Assembly (NCBI RefSeq): GCF_024494655.1
Contig: NZ_JANHDL010000001.1
Location: 62,001 to 126,000, forward strand
Source: Halorubrum laminariae
GTDB taxonomy: Archaea; Halobacteriota; Halobacteria; Halobacteriales; Haloferacaceae
Length of the DNA: 64,000 nucleotides
Reading direction: 5' to 3'
Positions 31,180 through 40,150 of this stretch are shown in pieces (the stretch's first letter is position 1; each line of letters begins with the position of its first letter). A program made the translations under genes and the position numbers. The notes beneath the pieces are model-generated. The model did no database searches. It was given only the letters and a program-made list of their open reading frames with translations, and was not told the origin of the DNA.

Positions 31180-32750
31180 GCGCCGACGGACCCGGGACGC
31201 GCGAGGTCGCTCACCGCGTGTTCGCCGCCGAGTTCGACGATGCGTCGCTGTCGTACTCCGAGAGCGACGAGGAGCGCGCGCCGAACTACGTGGTCACGCC
31301 GACTGGCGCGCGCGTGAACCGGCTGTTCGTCGCGGGCGTGCTCACCGAAGTCGAGCGCGTGAACGACGAGACCCGCCGCGGACGGGTCGTCGACCCCTCC
31401 GGCGCGTTCGTCACCTACGCCGGCCAGTACCAGCCGGAGGCACAGACCTTCTTGGAGCGCGCCGACCCGCCGGCGTTCGTCGCGCTGACGGGGAAGGCAC
31501 GCACCTTCGAGCCCGAGGACTCCGACCGCGTGTTCACCTCGGTCCGGCCAGAGAGCCTCAACGAGGTGGACGCCGACACCCGCGATCGGTGGGTCGTCTC
31601 CGCGGCGGAGGCGACGCTCGACCGGCTCGCCGTCTTCGCGGCCGCGCTCGACTCCCCTCTCCGGGGTGACGATCTCCGCGCGGCGCTGGAGGCAGGAGGT
31701 GCGCCGACGGCGCTGGCGGACGGTGTTCCGAGAGCGATCGCCCACTACGACACCTCGACGGCCTACGTGGAGGCCGTTCGCCGGCTCGCGGTCGACGCGC
31801 TCGAACTCGTCGCCGGCGACCGTGACGAGGTTCGCGCGCCCGAGTTCGCCCCGGACGACGGCGACGACGCCGCGATCGGCCCGCTCCCGGAGACCGACGT
31901 GACGATCGACGCGTCCGCAGACGCCGGCGTCGAAGCGACCGCCGAAGGCGGATCCGCAGACACGGAGGACACGGAAACGCGATCCGAGGTCTCGGAGCCC
32001 GAGACGGCAGTCTCCGAAGGAGCGGAATCGGGCGGCGAGGCGGACGCGACTGAGGCGGTGACACCGGCCGAGGAGACGACACCCTCGTCTGACGATCCGG
32101 GGCTCGGTGATTTTGACGCCGGGACTGACGGAACGGAACTCGACGACGCAGTCGCTGACGCTGGCGACAGAGCGACTGTCGACAGCTCGACAGGCGACGA
32201 GACGCCGACAGACGAGACGATGGGAGGCGACGAGTCCGACGCTGCGGTAGAGACGGACGACATGTACGAACTCGACGACGACGAGCGCGAAGCGATCGAG
32301 TCCGAGTACGGGACGGACTTTTCGACCGGTACGGAGGTCGACGAGCCCGGCGAGGCCGACATCGATGTGCCCGATCCCGACGAGGTTGCCGAGGAGGCCA
32401 CCGACGGATCCAGCGCGGCGGTCGACGGTGATAGCTCCGACGACGGCGACGACCTCGTTGGCGACTCCCGTGACGGCGCTGTCGGATCGACGGACGCTAG
32501 CGGCGACAAAGCGGACTCCGCGGACGACGACGCAGGAGACGGCTCGGACGGCGAGGTCAATCTGGAAACCGCCGTCGTCGACGTGATGACTGAACTCGAC
32601 GACGGCGACGGTGCAGGCCGTGAGGACGTGATCGACGCGGTCGTCGACGAACACGGCACGGCCCGCGACGAGGTCGAGGACGCGATCCGAGACGCGCTGA
32701 TGAGCGGGAAGTGTTACGAGCCGGGCGACGGCGTTCTCAAGCCGATCTGA
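31176..32750 (+). CDS. RPA-associated protein (RPAP)
   Basis: The N-terminal OB-fold domain (about 1-160: VAHRVFAAEFDDASLSYSESDEERAPNYVVTPTGARVNRLFVAGVLTEVERVND) is typical of RPA-associated proteins of the COG3390 type. A long Asp/Glu/Ser/Thr-rich linker (about 215-460) follows, then a C-terminal winged-helix-like block (about 465-524: LETAVVDVMTELDDGDGAGREDVIDAVVDEHGTARDEVEDAIRDALMSG). The protein is thought to work with the preceding RPA in ssDNA metabolism. The 524-residue length comes from the linker. Both gene ends overlap neighbours (ATGA and TGATG), giving strong translational coupling. Confidence 0.88.
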   Translation: MSADGPGTREVAHRVFAAEFDDASLSYSESDEERAPNYVVTPTGARVNRLFVAGVLTEVERVNDETRRGRVVDPSGAFVTYAGQYQPEAQTFLERADPPAFVALTGKARTFEPEDSDRVFTSVRPESLNEVDADTRDRWVVSAAEATLDRLAVFAAALDSPLRGDDLRAALEAGGAPTALADGVPRAIAHYDTSTAYVEAVRRLAVDALELVAGDRDEVRAPEFAPDDGDDAAIGPLPETDVTIDASADAGVEATAEGGSADTEDTETRSEVSEPETAVSEGAESGGEADATEAVTPAEETTPSSDDPGLGDFDAGTDGTELDDAVADAGDRATVDSSTGDETPTDETMGGDESDAAVETDDMYELDDDEREAIESEYGTDFSTGTEVDEPGEADIDVPDPDEVAEEATDGSSAAVDGDSSDDGDDLVGDSRDGAVGSTDASGDKADSADDDAGDGSDGEVNLETAVVDVMTELDDGDGAGREDVIDAVVDEHGTARDEVEDAIRDALMSGKCYEPGDGVLKPI

Positions 32751-33538
32751 TGGCGCGGGTCGAGCCGGTCGTGGGCGAGCCGGCCGCGATCGCCGACCTC
32801 GGCGAGGAGCGAGTCCTGCTCGTCGCCGACGTTCACGCCGGCATCGAAGCCGGGCTCCGATACGAGCGCGGAGTCGAACTCGACAGCCGGGCGGACGACC
32901 GGCGCGAGCGGCTCTGCGCACTGGTCGGCGAGACGAGCGCCGAGCGGCTCGTCGTCCTCGGAGACTTGGCCCACCGCATCGGCGCGCCCGAGAACGACGA
33001 ACGCGAGGAACTGGCGGCGCTGATCGACGCGGTGACCGACCGCGTCCCGATGACGCTCGTCGAGGGCAACCACGACGCGGGCGTCGCAACGGCGTTCGGC
33101 GACCGCGTCGACGTGATCGGTCCGGAGGGCGGCGTGATCGGGGCGGCGGCCGGTACGAACGGATCCGGCGGCGTCGCCGTCTGTCACGGCCACACGTGGC
33201 CAGATCCGCGGCTCCTCGACGCCGACGTGGTCTGCATGGGCCACGAGCACCCGCAGGTCAGGCTCGAAGACGCGGTCGGCGGCTCGCGCGTCGAGCGCGC
33301 GTGGCTCCGTGGTCAGATCGATCCGGACGCGTTCGTGAACGAGAGCGATGCGAGTGCGCCCGCCGTCACGGACCCGCCCGAGATCGTCGTCTTCCCGGCG
33401 TTCAACGACCGGTCCGGCGGGACGTGGGTCAACGTCGAGGGACAGTCATTTCTCGCGCCGTTTCTGCCGGCCGCACTCCCGACGGGCGAGGCGTACCTGC
33501 TCGACGGAACGCGGCTCGGAGAGTTCAGACGGGTGTGA
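32750..33538 (+). CDS. rpe: RPA-associated calcineurin-type metallophosphoesterase (Rpe)
   Basis: This 262-residue protein carries the metallophosphoesterase motifs: VADVHAG (D-x-H), LGDLAHR (GD), VEGNHD (GNHD), and the late HGHTWPDP and CMGHEHPQV (GHxH region). The ATG overlaps the RPAP stop (TGATG), so it belongs to the RPA operon. Family and context suggest a two-metal phosphohydrolase on a nucleic acid or nucleotide linked to RPA function; the substrate is not known. The C-terminal strand region (VVFPAFNDRSGGTWVNVEG) is a conserved addition in the archaeal family. The open frame starts 39 bp upstream but those residues lie inside RPAP. Confidence 0.9.
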   Translation: MARVEPVVGEPAAIADLGEERVLLVADVHAGIEAGLRYERGVELDSRADDRRERLCALVGETSAERLVVLGDLAHRIGAPENDEREELAALIDAVTDRVPMTLVEGNHDAGVATAFGDRVDVIGPEGGVIGAAAGTNGSGGVAVCHGHTWPDPRLLDADVVCMGHEHPQVRLEDAVGGSRVERAWLRGQIDPDAFVNESDASAPAVTDPPEIVVFPAFNDRSGGTWVNVEGQSFLAPFLPAALPTGEAYLLDGTRLGEFRRV

Positions 33539-33557
33539 GCCGCGAGCGCGTCCGACG

Positions 33558-34022
33558 CTACTCGTCGACCGGACGGAACCGGAAGCCGTCCCACGTCTGG
33601 CTGTCGGGTTCGCGGATCCCCGCACCGGGCTCGCGGAGGTCGTCGGCGTGGATCGGTTCGACGCGGTCGCCGATGGCAACGTCGAACGGCTCGGCCTCGT
33701 CGTCCGACCCGTCGTCGGGCGTGGCGACCTGTCCGAGCGCGCGAACCGGCGGCCCGTCGTAGCCATCTTCCATCTCGAATTCGACGATTGCGAGCGTATT
33801 CGGCTCGCGGACGCCCGGCGGAGTCGCCGTCGATGTCGTCCACGTGATGACCTGCGCCTCGCGGTCAGAGAGGTCGATCGACCCGGTCCGGTCCGCGCCG
33901 TTCGGACCCACGGTGTGGGGCGGATACGTGACCGTCCCGTCCGCATACTCGGCAGCCTCGAAGGCCGGCCCCTCGCCCGTCTCCTCTCCGCCGTCGGTCC
34001 GTGTCTCCTCGTGGTCACTCAT
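33558..34022 (-). CDS. OB-fold acyl-CoA-associated protein (DUF35/ChsH2-like)
   Basis: This 154-residue protein is the usual partner of archaeal thiolases. The core AADGTVTYPPHTVGPNGADRTG and QVITWTTSTATPPGVREPNTLAIVEFEMEDG, with VGQVATP and GDRVEPIH, is the C-terminal OB-fold of the DUF35 family. The N-terminal rubredoxin-like zinc finger common in the family is replaced by an acidic tail (MSDHEETRTDGGEETGEG) with no Cys pair, so zinc binding is lost. In archaea such proteins bridge thiolase and HMG-CoA synthase. It is coupled to the thiolase gene by ATGA overlap. Confidence 0.85.
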   Translation of the reverse strand: MSDHEETRTDGGEETGEGPAFEAAEYADGTVTYPPHTVGPNGADRTGSIDLSDREAQVITWTTSTATPPGVREPNTLAIVEFEMEDGYDGPPVRALGQVATPDDGSDDEAEPFDVAIGDRVEPIHADDLREPGAGIREPDSQTWDGFRFRPVDE

Positions 34023-35179
34023 TGGTTACCCTCCAAGATCGCGGTTGTCACGCAGTTGCCGAATCCACCAACGTTGCAGGCGAGTCCCGTGTCGGCCTCG
34101 ACCTGTCGCGCGCCGGCGTCGCCGGTGACCTGCTCGAATATCTCGTACACCTGTGCCACGCCGCTCGCTCCGAGCGGGTGTCCCTTGGATTTGAGCCCGC
34201 CCGAGGTGTTGATCGGGAGGTCGCCGTCTCGCTCGGTGACCCCCTCCTCGACCGCCTTCCACCCCTCGCCCTTCTCGAAGAAGCCGAGGTCCTCGCTCTG
34301 AAGAAACTCCAGAATCGTGAACATGTCGTGCAGCTCCGCGACATCGACGTCGTCAGGACCGATCCCGGCCATCTCGTAGGCGATCTCGGAGGAGTCGACG
34401 ACGCCGCCCATCGTCGTCGGATCGACGCGCTCGTGGACCACGTGCGTGTCGGTCGCCCCGCCGATTCCACTTATCACGGCGTACTCGTCTTCAGGGACGT
34501 ACTCCGCCGCGACTGACTCCGGACAGAGCACGAGCGCCGCGGAGCCGTCCGTGATCGGACAGAAGTCGTACAGCCGCAGGGGGTCGGCGACGATCGGTGA
34601 CTCCAGTACCGTGTCGAGGTCGACCTCCTTCTGGAACTGGGCGTGCGGGTTGTCCACGCCGTTTCTGTGGTTCTTCACGGCGACCTTGCCGAGGCTCTCG
34701 CGGGGCGCGTCGTACTCGTCTAGGTAGAGCCGCGCCGTCATCCCCGCGAAGGAGGGGAGCGTGACGCCGTGTTTGTACTCCACCGGGTGCGTGAGCGACG
34801 CGATCACGTCGGTCGCTTCCGAGGTCGACCGGTGGGTCATCTTCTCGCCGCCGACGAGCAGGGTGAGGTCGCTCGCGCCGGACGCGACCGACTGCCACGC
34901 GGCGTACACGCCGGCTCCGCCGGAGGCAGAGGTCTGATCGATTCGGGCGGTGTACGCCGGCTGTGCGGCCAGATCGTGGGACAGCGCGTTCGAGACGCCG
35001 GTCTGTCCCTCGAACTCGCCGCTCGCCATGTTCGAGACGTACAGGTGATCGAGGTCGTCGCCGTCGACCCCGGCGTCGTCGAGCGCGGCCGCGCCCGCCT
35101 CCGCCAACAGTTCTTGCACCCACGCGTCACGTTGCCCGAACCGGGTCATCGACGCGCCGATGATCGCTACGCGTTCCAT
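34019..35179 (-). CDS. Thiolase (acetyl-CoA C-acetyltransferase/acyltransferase family)
   Basis: This 386-residue thiolase starts at ATG 35177-35179. Typical motifs are VAIIGASMTRFGQ, ARIDQTSASGGAGVYAAW (where the family's nucleophilic Cys occurs in the bacterial type; here the residues are QTSASGG), NTSGGLKSKGHPLGASGVAQVYEIF (catalytic His), and LACNVGGFGNCVTTA (C-terminal Cys). The archaeal family, often annotated as SCP-x-like thiolase, lacks the standard N-terminal Cys pattern and works with a DUF35 protein, here the next gene. Likely role: acetoacetyl-CoA formation or beta-oxidation. The substrate is inferred, and the possible absence of the first Cys needs checking. Confidence 0.85.
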   Translation of the reverse strand: MERVAIIGASMTRFGQRDAWVQELLAEAGAAALDDAGVDGDDLDHLYVSNMASGEFEGQTGVSNALSHDLAAQPAYTARIDQTSASGGAGVYAAWQSVASGASDLTLLVGGEKMTHRSTSEATDVIASLTHPVEYKHGVTLPSFAGMTARLYLDEYDAPRESLGKVAVKNHRNGVDNPHAQFQKEVDLDTVLESPIVADPLRLYDFCPITDGSAALVLCPESVAAEYVPEDEYAVISGIGGATDTHVVHERVDPTTMGGVVDSSEIAYEMAGIGPDDVDVAELHDMFTILEFLQSEDLGFFEKGEGWKAVEEGVTERDGDLPINTSGGLKSKGHPLGASGVAQVYEIFEQVTGDAGARQVEADTGLACNVGGFGNCVTTAILEGNQ

Positions 35180-35246
35180 GTCCGTCGGTTCACCGCGGCC
35201 GACTAAAACGTACCTCTCTGCGGGCGGGCGAGAAGGTCGTCGTGAC

Positions 35247-37574
35247 TCACTCCGCGCGGCGTCCGGCGTGTCCGGGGTAGTCGCGCTCGAACCGGGAGCC
35301 AATCTCCTCGCTATCGAACCGAATCACGACCGGCCGCCCGTGCGGGCACGCGTAGGGATTTTCACACGCGTCCAGGCGGTCGAGCAGATCGACGACCCGC
35401 CCCTCGGTCAGCGAGGTGTTTCCGGTGACGGAGGGGTAACACGCCAGATCCGCGAGCAGTTCGTCCACCACGTCCGCGACGGGCTCGTCGCCCTCGGTCG
35501 CGTCGCCGACGAGCGACGAGAGCGCGTCGCGGAGGAGGTCGGGGTCGAGCGCGGTGTCGAAGACCGCGGGGACCGCCTCGACGACGACCTCGCGGTCGCC
35601 CGCGCGTTCGGCCCGGAAACCGATCTCGGCGAGGGCGTCAACGAACTCCGCGAATAACGCCGCCTCCCGCGCCGTCAGCTCGACGCGGACCGGTTCCGCG
35701 AGCGCCTGCGCCTCCGCGCCGTCGGCGAACGCCTCGCGGAGACGCTCGTAGTTCACCCGCTCGTCGGCGGCGTGCTGGTCGATCAACACGAGGCCGTCCG
35801 GCGTCTCGGCCACCACGTACGTCTCGTGGAGTTGCCCAAGCATCCGCAACGGGGGCAGCGAGTCGTATCGCCGCTCCGTCGCCGTCGTCCCACCGGCGAG
35901 CGTCGACTGGTCCGTCGACGCGGACGGGGTGTCGCCGCTGGACGGGGCGTCGCCGCCGAGCACTGACGGCACTGCTGCGGTCTCGGGCTCGTCTGTGTTC
36001 GTCTGCGGTTCGGTCGCCGACGATTCTGTTATTTGGGGTTCCGTCGTGCCCGTCTCTCCGTCAGAGCCGATCGGTCGGTCGGTCGTCTCGCGGTCGGTGC
36101 TCGTCGTTGCCGAGTTCCGATGGTCGGGGCCGTCCGGCGACTGGTCTCTGCCGACATCATCGACCGCCCACGCGGCCGTGTCGGTCGGGTCGAGTTCGGT
36201 CGCTCCCGCGGTCCGACCGCCTTCGGTGCCGGCGTCGGCCTCGTCTCCGGCTCCCAGCCCGGCGTCGGCGTCGATATCGCTCTCGGTGTCGGCGTCGATA
36301 TCGCTCTCGGTGTCGGCGTCGATATCGCTCGAACCCTCGATTCCGTCTCCGATCTCGCGTTCGATCCCCCGCTCGTCGCCGTCGCGGTTCTCGGTCGCCG
36401 CGCGCTCGTGTTCCGTTCCGGCACCGCCGACGGCGGTATGGTCAGGCGACTCCGGGCGAACCGCCGTCTCCTCCGGTGCAGACTGCCCGCGAGGAGCGGT
36501 CGATCGGATCAACCCGTGGTCGAGCAGCGCCGATTCGACGGCCGTCTCCACCGCCGACCGCACCGCCGGCTCCTCGTCGAATCGGACTTCGAGCTTGCGA
36601 GGGTGAACGTTCACGTCTACGTCGCCCGGCGGGACCTCCACGAACAGCACCGCGAACGGGTACCGGTCGGGCGCGAGTTGGCCGCCGTACGCCTGAAGCG
36701 TCGCGTCGCGGAGCGCGCTCGCAGTCACGTACCGGCCGTTAACGTACGTCGAGAGGTACTCGCGGGTCGAGCGGGTCGTCTCGGGATGCGAGACGAGCCC
36801 GGTCACGCGAGCGACGGGCTGTGCGTCGTCGGATTCGAGGGTTTCAGCGCTTTCGGCAGATCCGTCGATTTCGTCGTCTCCCGGCGTCCACTCGACGTCG
36901 ATCATCGACTCGGCGACCTCGCGGCCGTACACGGCGAGGACGGCCGACCGGAGGTCGCCGTTCCCTTCAGTGGCGAACGTCTCGCGGCCGGCGTGCTCCA
37001 GCGAGACGGCCACGTCGGGGTTCGCGAGCGCGTAGCTCGTCGCGACGGTGTTGACGTGGTCGAACTCGGTCGCCGTCCGCTTGAGGAACTTCTTTCTCGC
37101 GGGCGTGTTGAAGAAGAGGTCTTCGACTTCCACGGTCGTACCCGCGGGACACCCCGCGGGGCGAATCTCGCCGATGTCGCCGCCGTCAACCGTGATTTCG
37201 GCCCCGGCGTCGGCGTCCGGCGGCCGGGAGCGGACCGTGAGCCGCGAGACGGCACCGACGGTGTACAGCGCCTCGCCGCGGAATCCGAGCGTTGAGACCC
37301 CGCGGTCGAGGTCGTCGATGTCGCCGATCTTCGAGGTGGCGTGTTCCGCGACGGCCGCCTCCAACTGATCTTCGGCGATCCCGACGCCGTCGTCGCGGAC
37401 GCGGATCCCCGCAGTTCCGCCGGCCTCGACGGCGACGGCGATCCGGCTCGCGCCCGCGTCGAGGCTGTTTTCGATCAGCTCTTTCACGACGCTCGCCGGC
37501 CGCTCGACGACCTCTCCGGCCGCGATCCGCTGTACGGTTTGCTCGTCCAGCCGCTCGATGTTCGGCGGATCCAT
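35247..37574 (-). CDS. mutL: DNA mismatch repair protein MutL
   Basis: This 775-residue protein starts at ATG 37572-37574. The GHKL ATPase is intact: KELIENSLDAGAS, DDGVGIAEDQLE, TSKIGDIDDL and GFRGEALYTVG. The central domain has LFFNTPARKKFLKR. The C-terminal dimerisation domain carries the endonuclease motif DQHA-AD-E-RVNY-E (DQHAADERVNYERL) and ACPHGRPVVI (CPHGRP). So it can probably nick DNA, as in MutL-alpha-type and many bacterial MutLs. The disordered linker (about 380-590) has an 8-residue DIDADTES repeat. MutS is not in the window. Confidence 0.95.
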   Translation of the reverse strand: MDPPNIERLDEQTVQRIAAGEVVERPASVVKELIENSLDAGASRIAVAVEAGGTAGIRVRDDGVGIAEDQLEAAVAEHATSKIGDIDDLDRGVSTLGFRGEALYTVGAVSRLTVRSRPPDADAGAEITVDGGDIGEIRPAGCPAGTTVEVEDLFFNTPARKKFLKRTATEFDHVNTVATSYALANPDVAVSLEHAGRETFATEGNGDLRSAVLAVYGREVAESMIDVEWTPGDDEIDGSAESAETLESDDAQPVARVTGLVSHPETTRSTREYLSTYVNGRYVTASALRDATLQAYGGQLAPDRYPFAVLFVEVPPGDVDVNVHPRKLEVRFDEEPAVRSAVETAVESALLDHGLIRSTAPRGQSAPEETAVRPESPDHTAVGGAGTEHERAATENRDGDERGIEREIGDGIEGSSDIDADTESDIDADTESDIDADAGLGAGDEADAGTEGGRTAGATELDPTDTAAWAVDDVGRDQSPDGPDHRNSATTSTDRETTDRPIGSDGETGTTEPQITESSATEPQTNTDEPETAAVPSVLGGDAPSSGDTPSASTDQSTLAGGTTATERRYDSLPPLRMLGQLHETYVVAETPDGLVLIDQHAADERVNYERLREAFADGAEAQALAEPVRVELTAREAALFAEFVDALAEIGFRAERAGDREVVVEAVPAVFDTALDPDLLRDALSSLVGDATEGDEPVADVVDELLADLACYPSVTGNTSLTEGRVVDLLDRLDACENPYACPHGRPVVIRFDSEEIGSRFERDYPGHAGRRAE
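36264..36331 (-). repeat. 24-bp tandem repeat inside the MutL linker
   Basis: Units GTCGGCGTCGATATCGCTCT+CGGT at 36264-36287 and 36288-36311 are followed by a partial unit at 36312-36331. In protein, they encode repeated DTESDIDA. They lie in the acidic disordered linker, so length variation should be tolerated. Confidence 0.9.
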
Positions 37575-37712
37575 CGGTACGTCGGTCGGAGCAGCGCACA
37601 CTTGAACCCGTTGGCGACCGCCCCAGCGACGCGGCGGCCACCGGCGACCCGCCGAACCGTGGTAACCGAACGGGCCCGTCGTCAGGGCTCTCACATCGCG
37701 AGACGGACGGTA

Positions 37713-38744
37713 TCAGTCGACAGCAGTCGGCGTCGGGGCGTCGCCATCGAGTCGGTCGCGGTCGTGTGAGGCGTCGAAGTCCAGATCAGGTCCGTGTGCG
37801 ATGATCCCCGTGGGAGTCACGTCCGGATGCGTCGTATAGTAGTGCTCTTTGATGTGGTCCATCTCCACCGTCTCTGCGACGCCCGGCGTCTGATAGAGGT
37901 CCCGCAGATACGGCCAGAGGTGCTCGTACTGATGGATGAACCGCTGATTGCACATGAAGTGGGTGTGGTACACCTGATCGAAACGGATCAGCGTCGTGAA
38001 CATGCAGATGTCCGCCTCGGTAAGGGAATCTCCGACGAGGTACCGCTGGTCGGCGAGTCGGTCGTTCCAGCGGTCCAGCGCGGCGAAGAGGTCGTCGATC
38101 GCCTCGTCGTAGGCGTCCTGTGACGTGGCGAACCCGGCACGGTAGACGCCGTTGTTGATCGGCTCGTAGATGTCGGTGATCACCTCGTCGACATCCGCGA
38201 CGGTCGACGCCTCGTCCTCGTCGGGGAGGAGCGACAGACCGTTCCCGAGATCATCAAACGCGGTCGACAGCATACGGAGGACCTCACGGGACTCGTTGTT
38301 GACGATGGTCTCCTCCTCGGTGTCCCACAGGACGGGGACCGTCACCCGACAGGTGGCCTCGGGGTCGGCGGCGACGTACAGCTCCCGGAGGTAGTCGCTG
38401 TCGTGGAGCCGGTCGGGGGTGCAGCCGTCCTTTTCGGGAGAGAACTGCCACCCGTCCTCGCCGCGCCACGGGTCCACGACGCTCACGCCGATGGCGTCTT
38501 CGAGGCCGAGCAGCGACCGCGCGAGCAGCGTCCGATGCGCCCACGGGCAGGCGTACGAGACGTACAGGTGGTACCGACCCGCCTCCGGCTGGAACCGCTC
38601 GTCCGGCTCGGCATCGACGTGGGCCGGCACGTCGCTGCCCGCGATCCAGTTCCGGAAGGTCGTCTCGCCGCGTTCGAACGCCCCGTCCTCGTTCGTGGTC
38701 TCGTAGGTGTCCGTACGCCACTCGCCGTCGACGAGTTGGTTCAT
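37713..38744 (-). CDS. Glutathionyl-hydroquinone reductase-type glutathione S-transferase
   Basis: This 343-residue protein has the Xi-class GST architecture: an N-terminal thioredoxin fold with the active-site motif YVSYACPWAHRTLLARSLLGLEDAIGVSVVDP, TVPVLWDTEEETIVNNESREVLRML, and an alpha-helical C-terminal half with DRRYLVGDSLTEADICMFTTLIRFDQVYHTHF-like residues (DQRYLVGDSLTEADICMFTTL). The Cys in ACPWAH is the nucleophile that reduces glutathionyl-hydroquinones. Haloarchaea make gamma-glutamylcysteine rather than glutathione, so the physiological thiol is uncertain. It stands alone, divergent from nuoA. Confidence 0.9.
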   Translation of the reverse strand: MNQLVDGEWRTDTYETTNEDGAFERGETTFRNWIAGSDVPAHVDAEPDERFQPEAGRYHLYVSYACPWAHRTLLARSLLGLEDAIGVSVVDPWRGEDGWQFSPEKDGCTPDRLHDSDYLRELYVAADPEATCRVTVPVLWDTEEETIVNNESREVLRMLSTAFDDLGNGLSLLPDEDEASTVADVDEVITDIYEPINNGVYRAGFATSQDAYDEAIDDLFAALDRWNDRLADQRYLVGDSLTEADICMFTTLIRFDQVYHTHFMCNQRFIHQYEHLWPYLRDLYQTPGVAETVEMDHIKEHYYTTHPDVTPTGIIAHGPDLDFDASHDRDRLDGDAPTPTAVD

Positions 38745-39035
38745 ACCGAGACAAGGGGCTCGACGCCCATAATGGGGTCGGGGACACGCGTGTCACCGGT
38801 ACCGTCTGCGGACGTGCGGTCGGTTCCGACTGCGGGCGCTCGGAGGGGTCGATTCTACTCGGCGCGATCGATACGAGTTCGGCGCGGCGCGGTCGGTGAA
38901 ACGGATCGGGAGCGTTCGCCGCTTCGACGCCGCTTCGGGCGAAAACGAGCACGCTCGGGGCGAACGCAGACGGGCACACAAGACTCAACGCTTATGAGGG
39001 GGCGGTCCAAATCCTCGCACGTTACGGAGACCTAT
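38745..39035. other. 291-bp divergent region upstream of nuoA
   Basis: It holds the start of the GST gene (minus) and the nuo operon promoter (plus): CGCTTATGAG (38989-38998) is the best TATA candidate, and GGAG at 39026-39029 sits about 7 bp before the ATG, a possible ribosome site. I see no gene or strong repeat in the rest. Confidence 0.5.
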
Positions 39036-39452
39036 ATGAGCGATTGGATAGCGATCGGCGCCTTGGCGGCCGTCGGCCTGCTCATTCCGATAGGGATGAT
39101 GAGCGTGTCGGCGTTGCTCCGTCCGAGCGTGCCTGAGACCGGTAAAAGTACCACCTACGAGTCCGGGGAGACGCCGACGGGCACGACGCGGATCCGGTTC
39201 AACATCCAGTACTACATGGTCGCGTTGTTGTTCGTCGTGTTCGACATCGAGACCGTGTTGCTGTTCCCGTGGGCCGTCATCTATCGTCCGGCGATACAGG
39301 CCGGCGTCCCGATGACCGCTCTCCTGTGGCCGATGTTGGTGTTCGTCGGCATCCTCGCAATCGGACTCGTCTGGGCGTGGCGGACCGGGGCCATCAGTTG
39401 GGCCCGGAGCCCCCGCGCGTCCAGCAGAAAGACGGAGCGTGATCTCAACTAA
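39036..39452 (+). CDS. nuoA: NADH-quinone oxidoreductase-like subunit A
   Basis: This 138-residue subunit has three membrane helices, with the typical YESGETPTGTTRIRFNIQYYMVALLFVVFDIETVLLFPWAV loop-helix. The acidic VFDIE motif contributes to the quinone-pocket region. ATG 39036 is chosen for the start MSDWIAIGALAAVG. The long upstream frame is non-coding. It is the first gene of an eleven-gene nuo operon. nuoB's ATG overlaps its stop codon (TAATG). Confidence 0.95.
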   Translation: MSDWIAIGALAAVGLLIPIGMMSVSALLRPSVPETGKSTTYESGETPTGTTRIRFNIQYYMVALLFVVFDIETVLLFPWAVIYRPAIQAGVPMTALLWPMLVFVGILAIGLVWAWRTGAISWARSPRASSRKTERDLN

Positions 39453-40150
39453 TGAGCAGCGATCAACCTTTCATCACCGACGAATCGCAAGTCGTAACCG
39501 AGACCCGCGACGCCCGGATGACCGGGCAGGGCGACCGGTTCAACTCCCGACTCCGGGAGGCGTTCGGCTCCTCGCCCTTCATCCTCACCAAGTTCGACAA
39601 GTTCCTGAACTGGTGTCGCGGCTCCTCGATGTTCATGCTGCAGTTCGGTATCGCTTGTTGCAGCATCGAGATGATGCACACCTACGCCGTGAAACACGAC
39701 CTCGACCGGTTCGGGTCGGGCGTGCCGCGCGCGTCGCCGCGGCAGGCCGACGTGATGATCGTCCCCGGGACGATCGTCTCGAAGTTCGCGCCGCGGATGA
39801 AACGCGTCTACGACCAGATGCCCGAGCCGAAGTTTGTCGTCGGCATGGGCTCGTGTACCATCTCCGGCGGCCCGTTCCAAGAGGGGTACAACGTGATCAA
39901 GGGCGCAGAGGAAGTCATCCCGATCGACATCCACGTCCCGGGCTGTCCACCTCGCCCCGAGGCACTCGTCTACGGCGTCGTGAAACTGCAGGAGCGCGTC
40001 GCCAACGGCGAGGCCGCGCCGGTGACAGTCAAGCCCTACGAGCTGGAGGAGTTCTCGGATCTCGAACGCGACGAGCTCGTGGACAAGCTCGCCGATCAGA
40101 TCGACGACGACGAACTCGTCATGCGGTACAACTTCGCTGATTCGCCATGA
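39452..40150 (+). CDS. nuoB: NADH-quinone oxidoreductase-like subunit B
   Basis: This 232-residue subunit binds the terminal N2 [4Fe-4S] cluster: the tandem Cys in [11 protein letters not shown], the Cys in [11 protein letters not shown] and the Cys in [12 protein letters not shown] provide four ligands. It has an N-terminal extension of about 40 residues before the core ([25 protein letters not shown]). It receives electrons from NuoI and reduces the quinone with NuoD. Start and stop overlap the flanking genes (TAATG and ATGA). Confidence 0.97.
   Translation: MSSDQPFITDESQVVTETRDARMTGQGDRFNSRLREAFGSSPFILTKFDKFLNWCRGSSMFMLQFGIACCSIEMMHTYAVKHDLDRFGSGVPRASPRQADVMIVPGTIVSKFAPRMKRVYDQMPEPKFVVGMGSCTISGGPFQEGYNVIKGAEEVIPIDIHVPGCPPRPEALVYGVVKLQERVANGEAAPVTVKPYELEEFSDLERDELVDKLADQIDDDELVMRYNFADSP

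Noticed and set aside
31086..33089. Minus-strand open frame of about 667 codons opposite the RPAP/Rpe genes
   Set aside because: High-GC antisense shadow: composition is Arg-rich with no recognisable domain, and the + strand genes are strongly supported by family motifs.
36264..36331. Possible CRISPR-like repeat array
   Set aside because: The units are contiguous with no spacers and are in-frame coding repeats in mutL.
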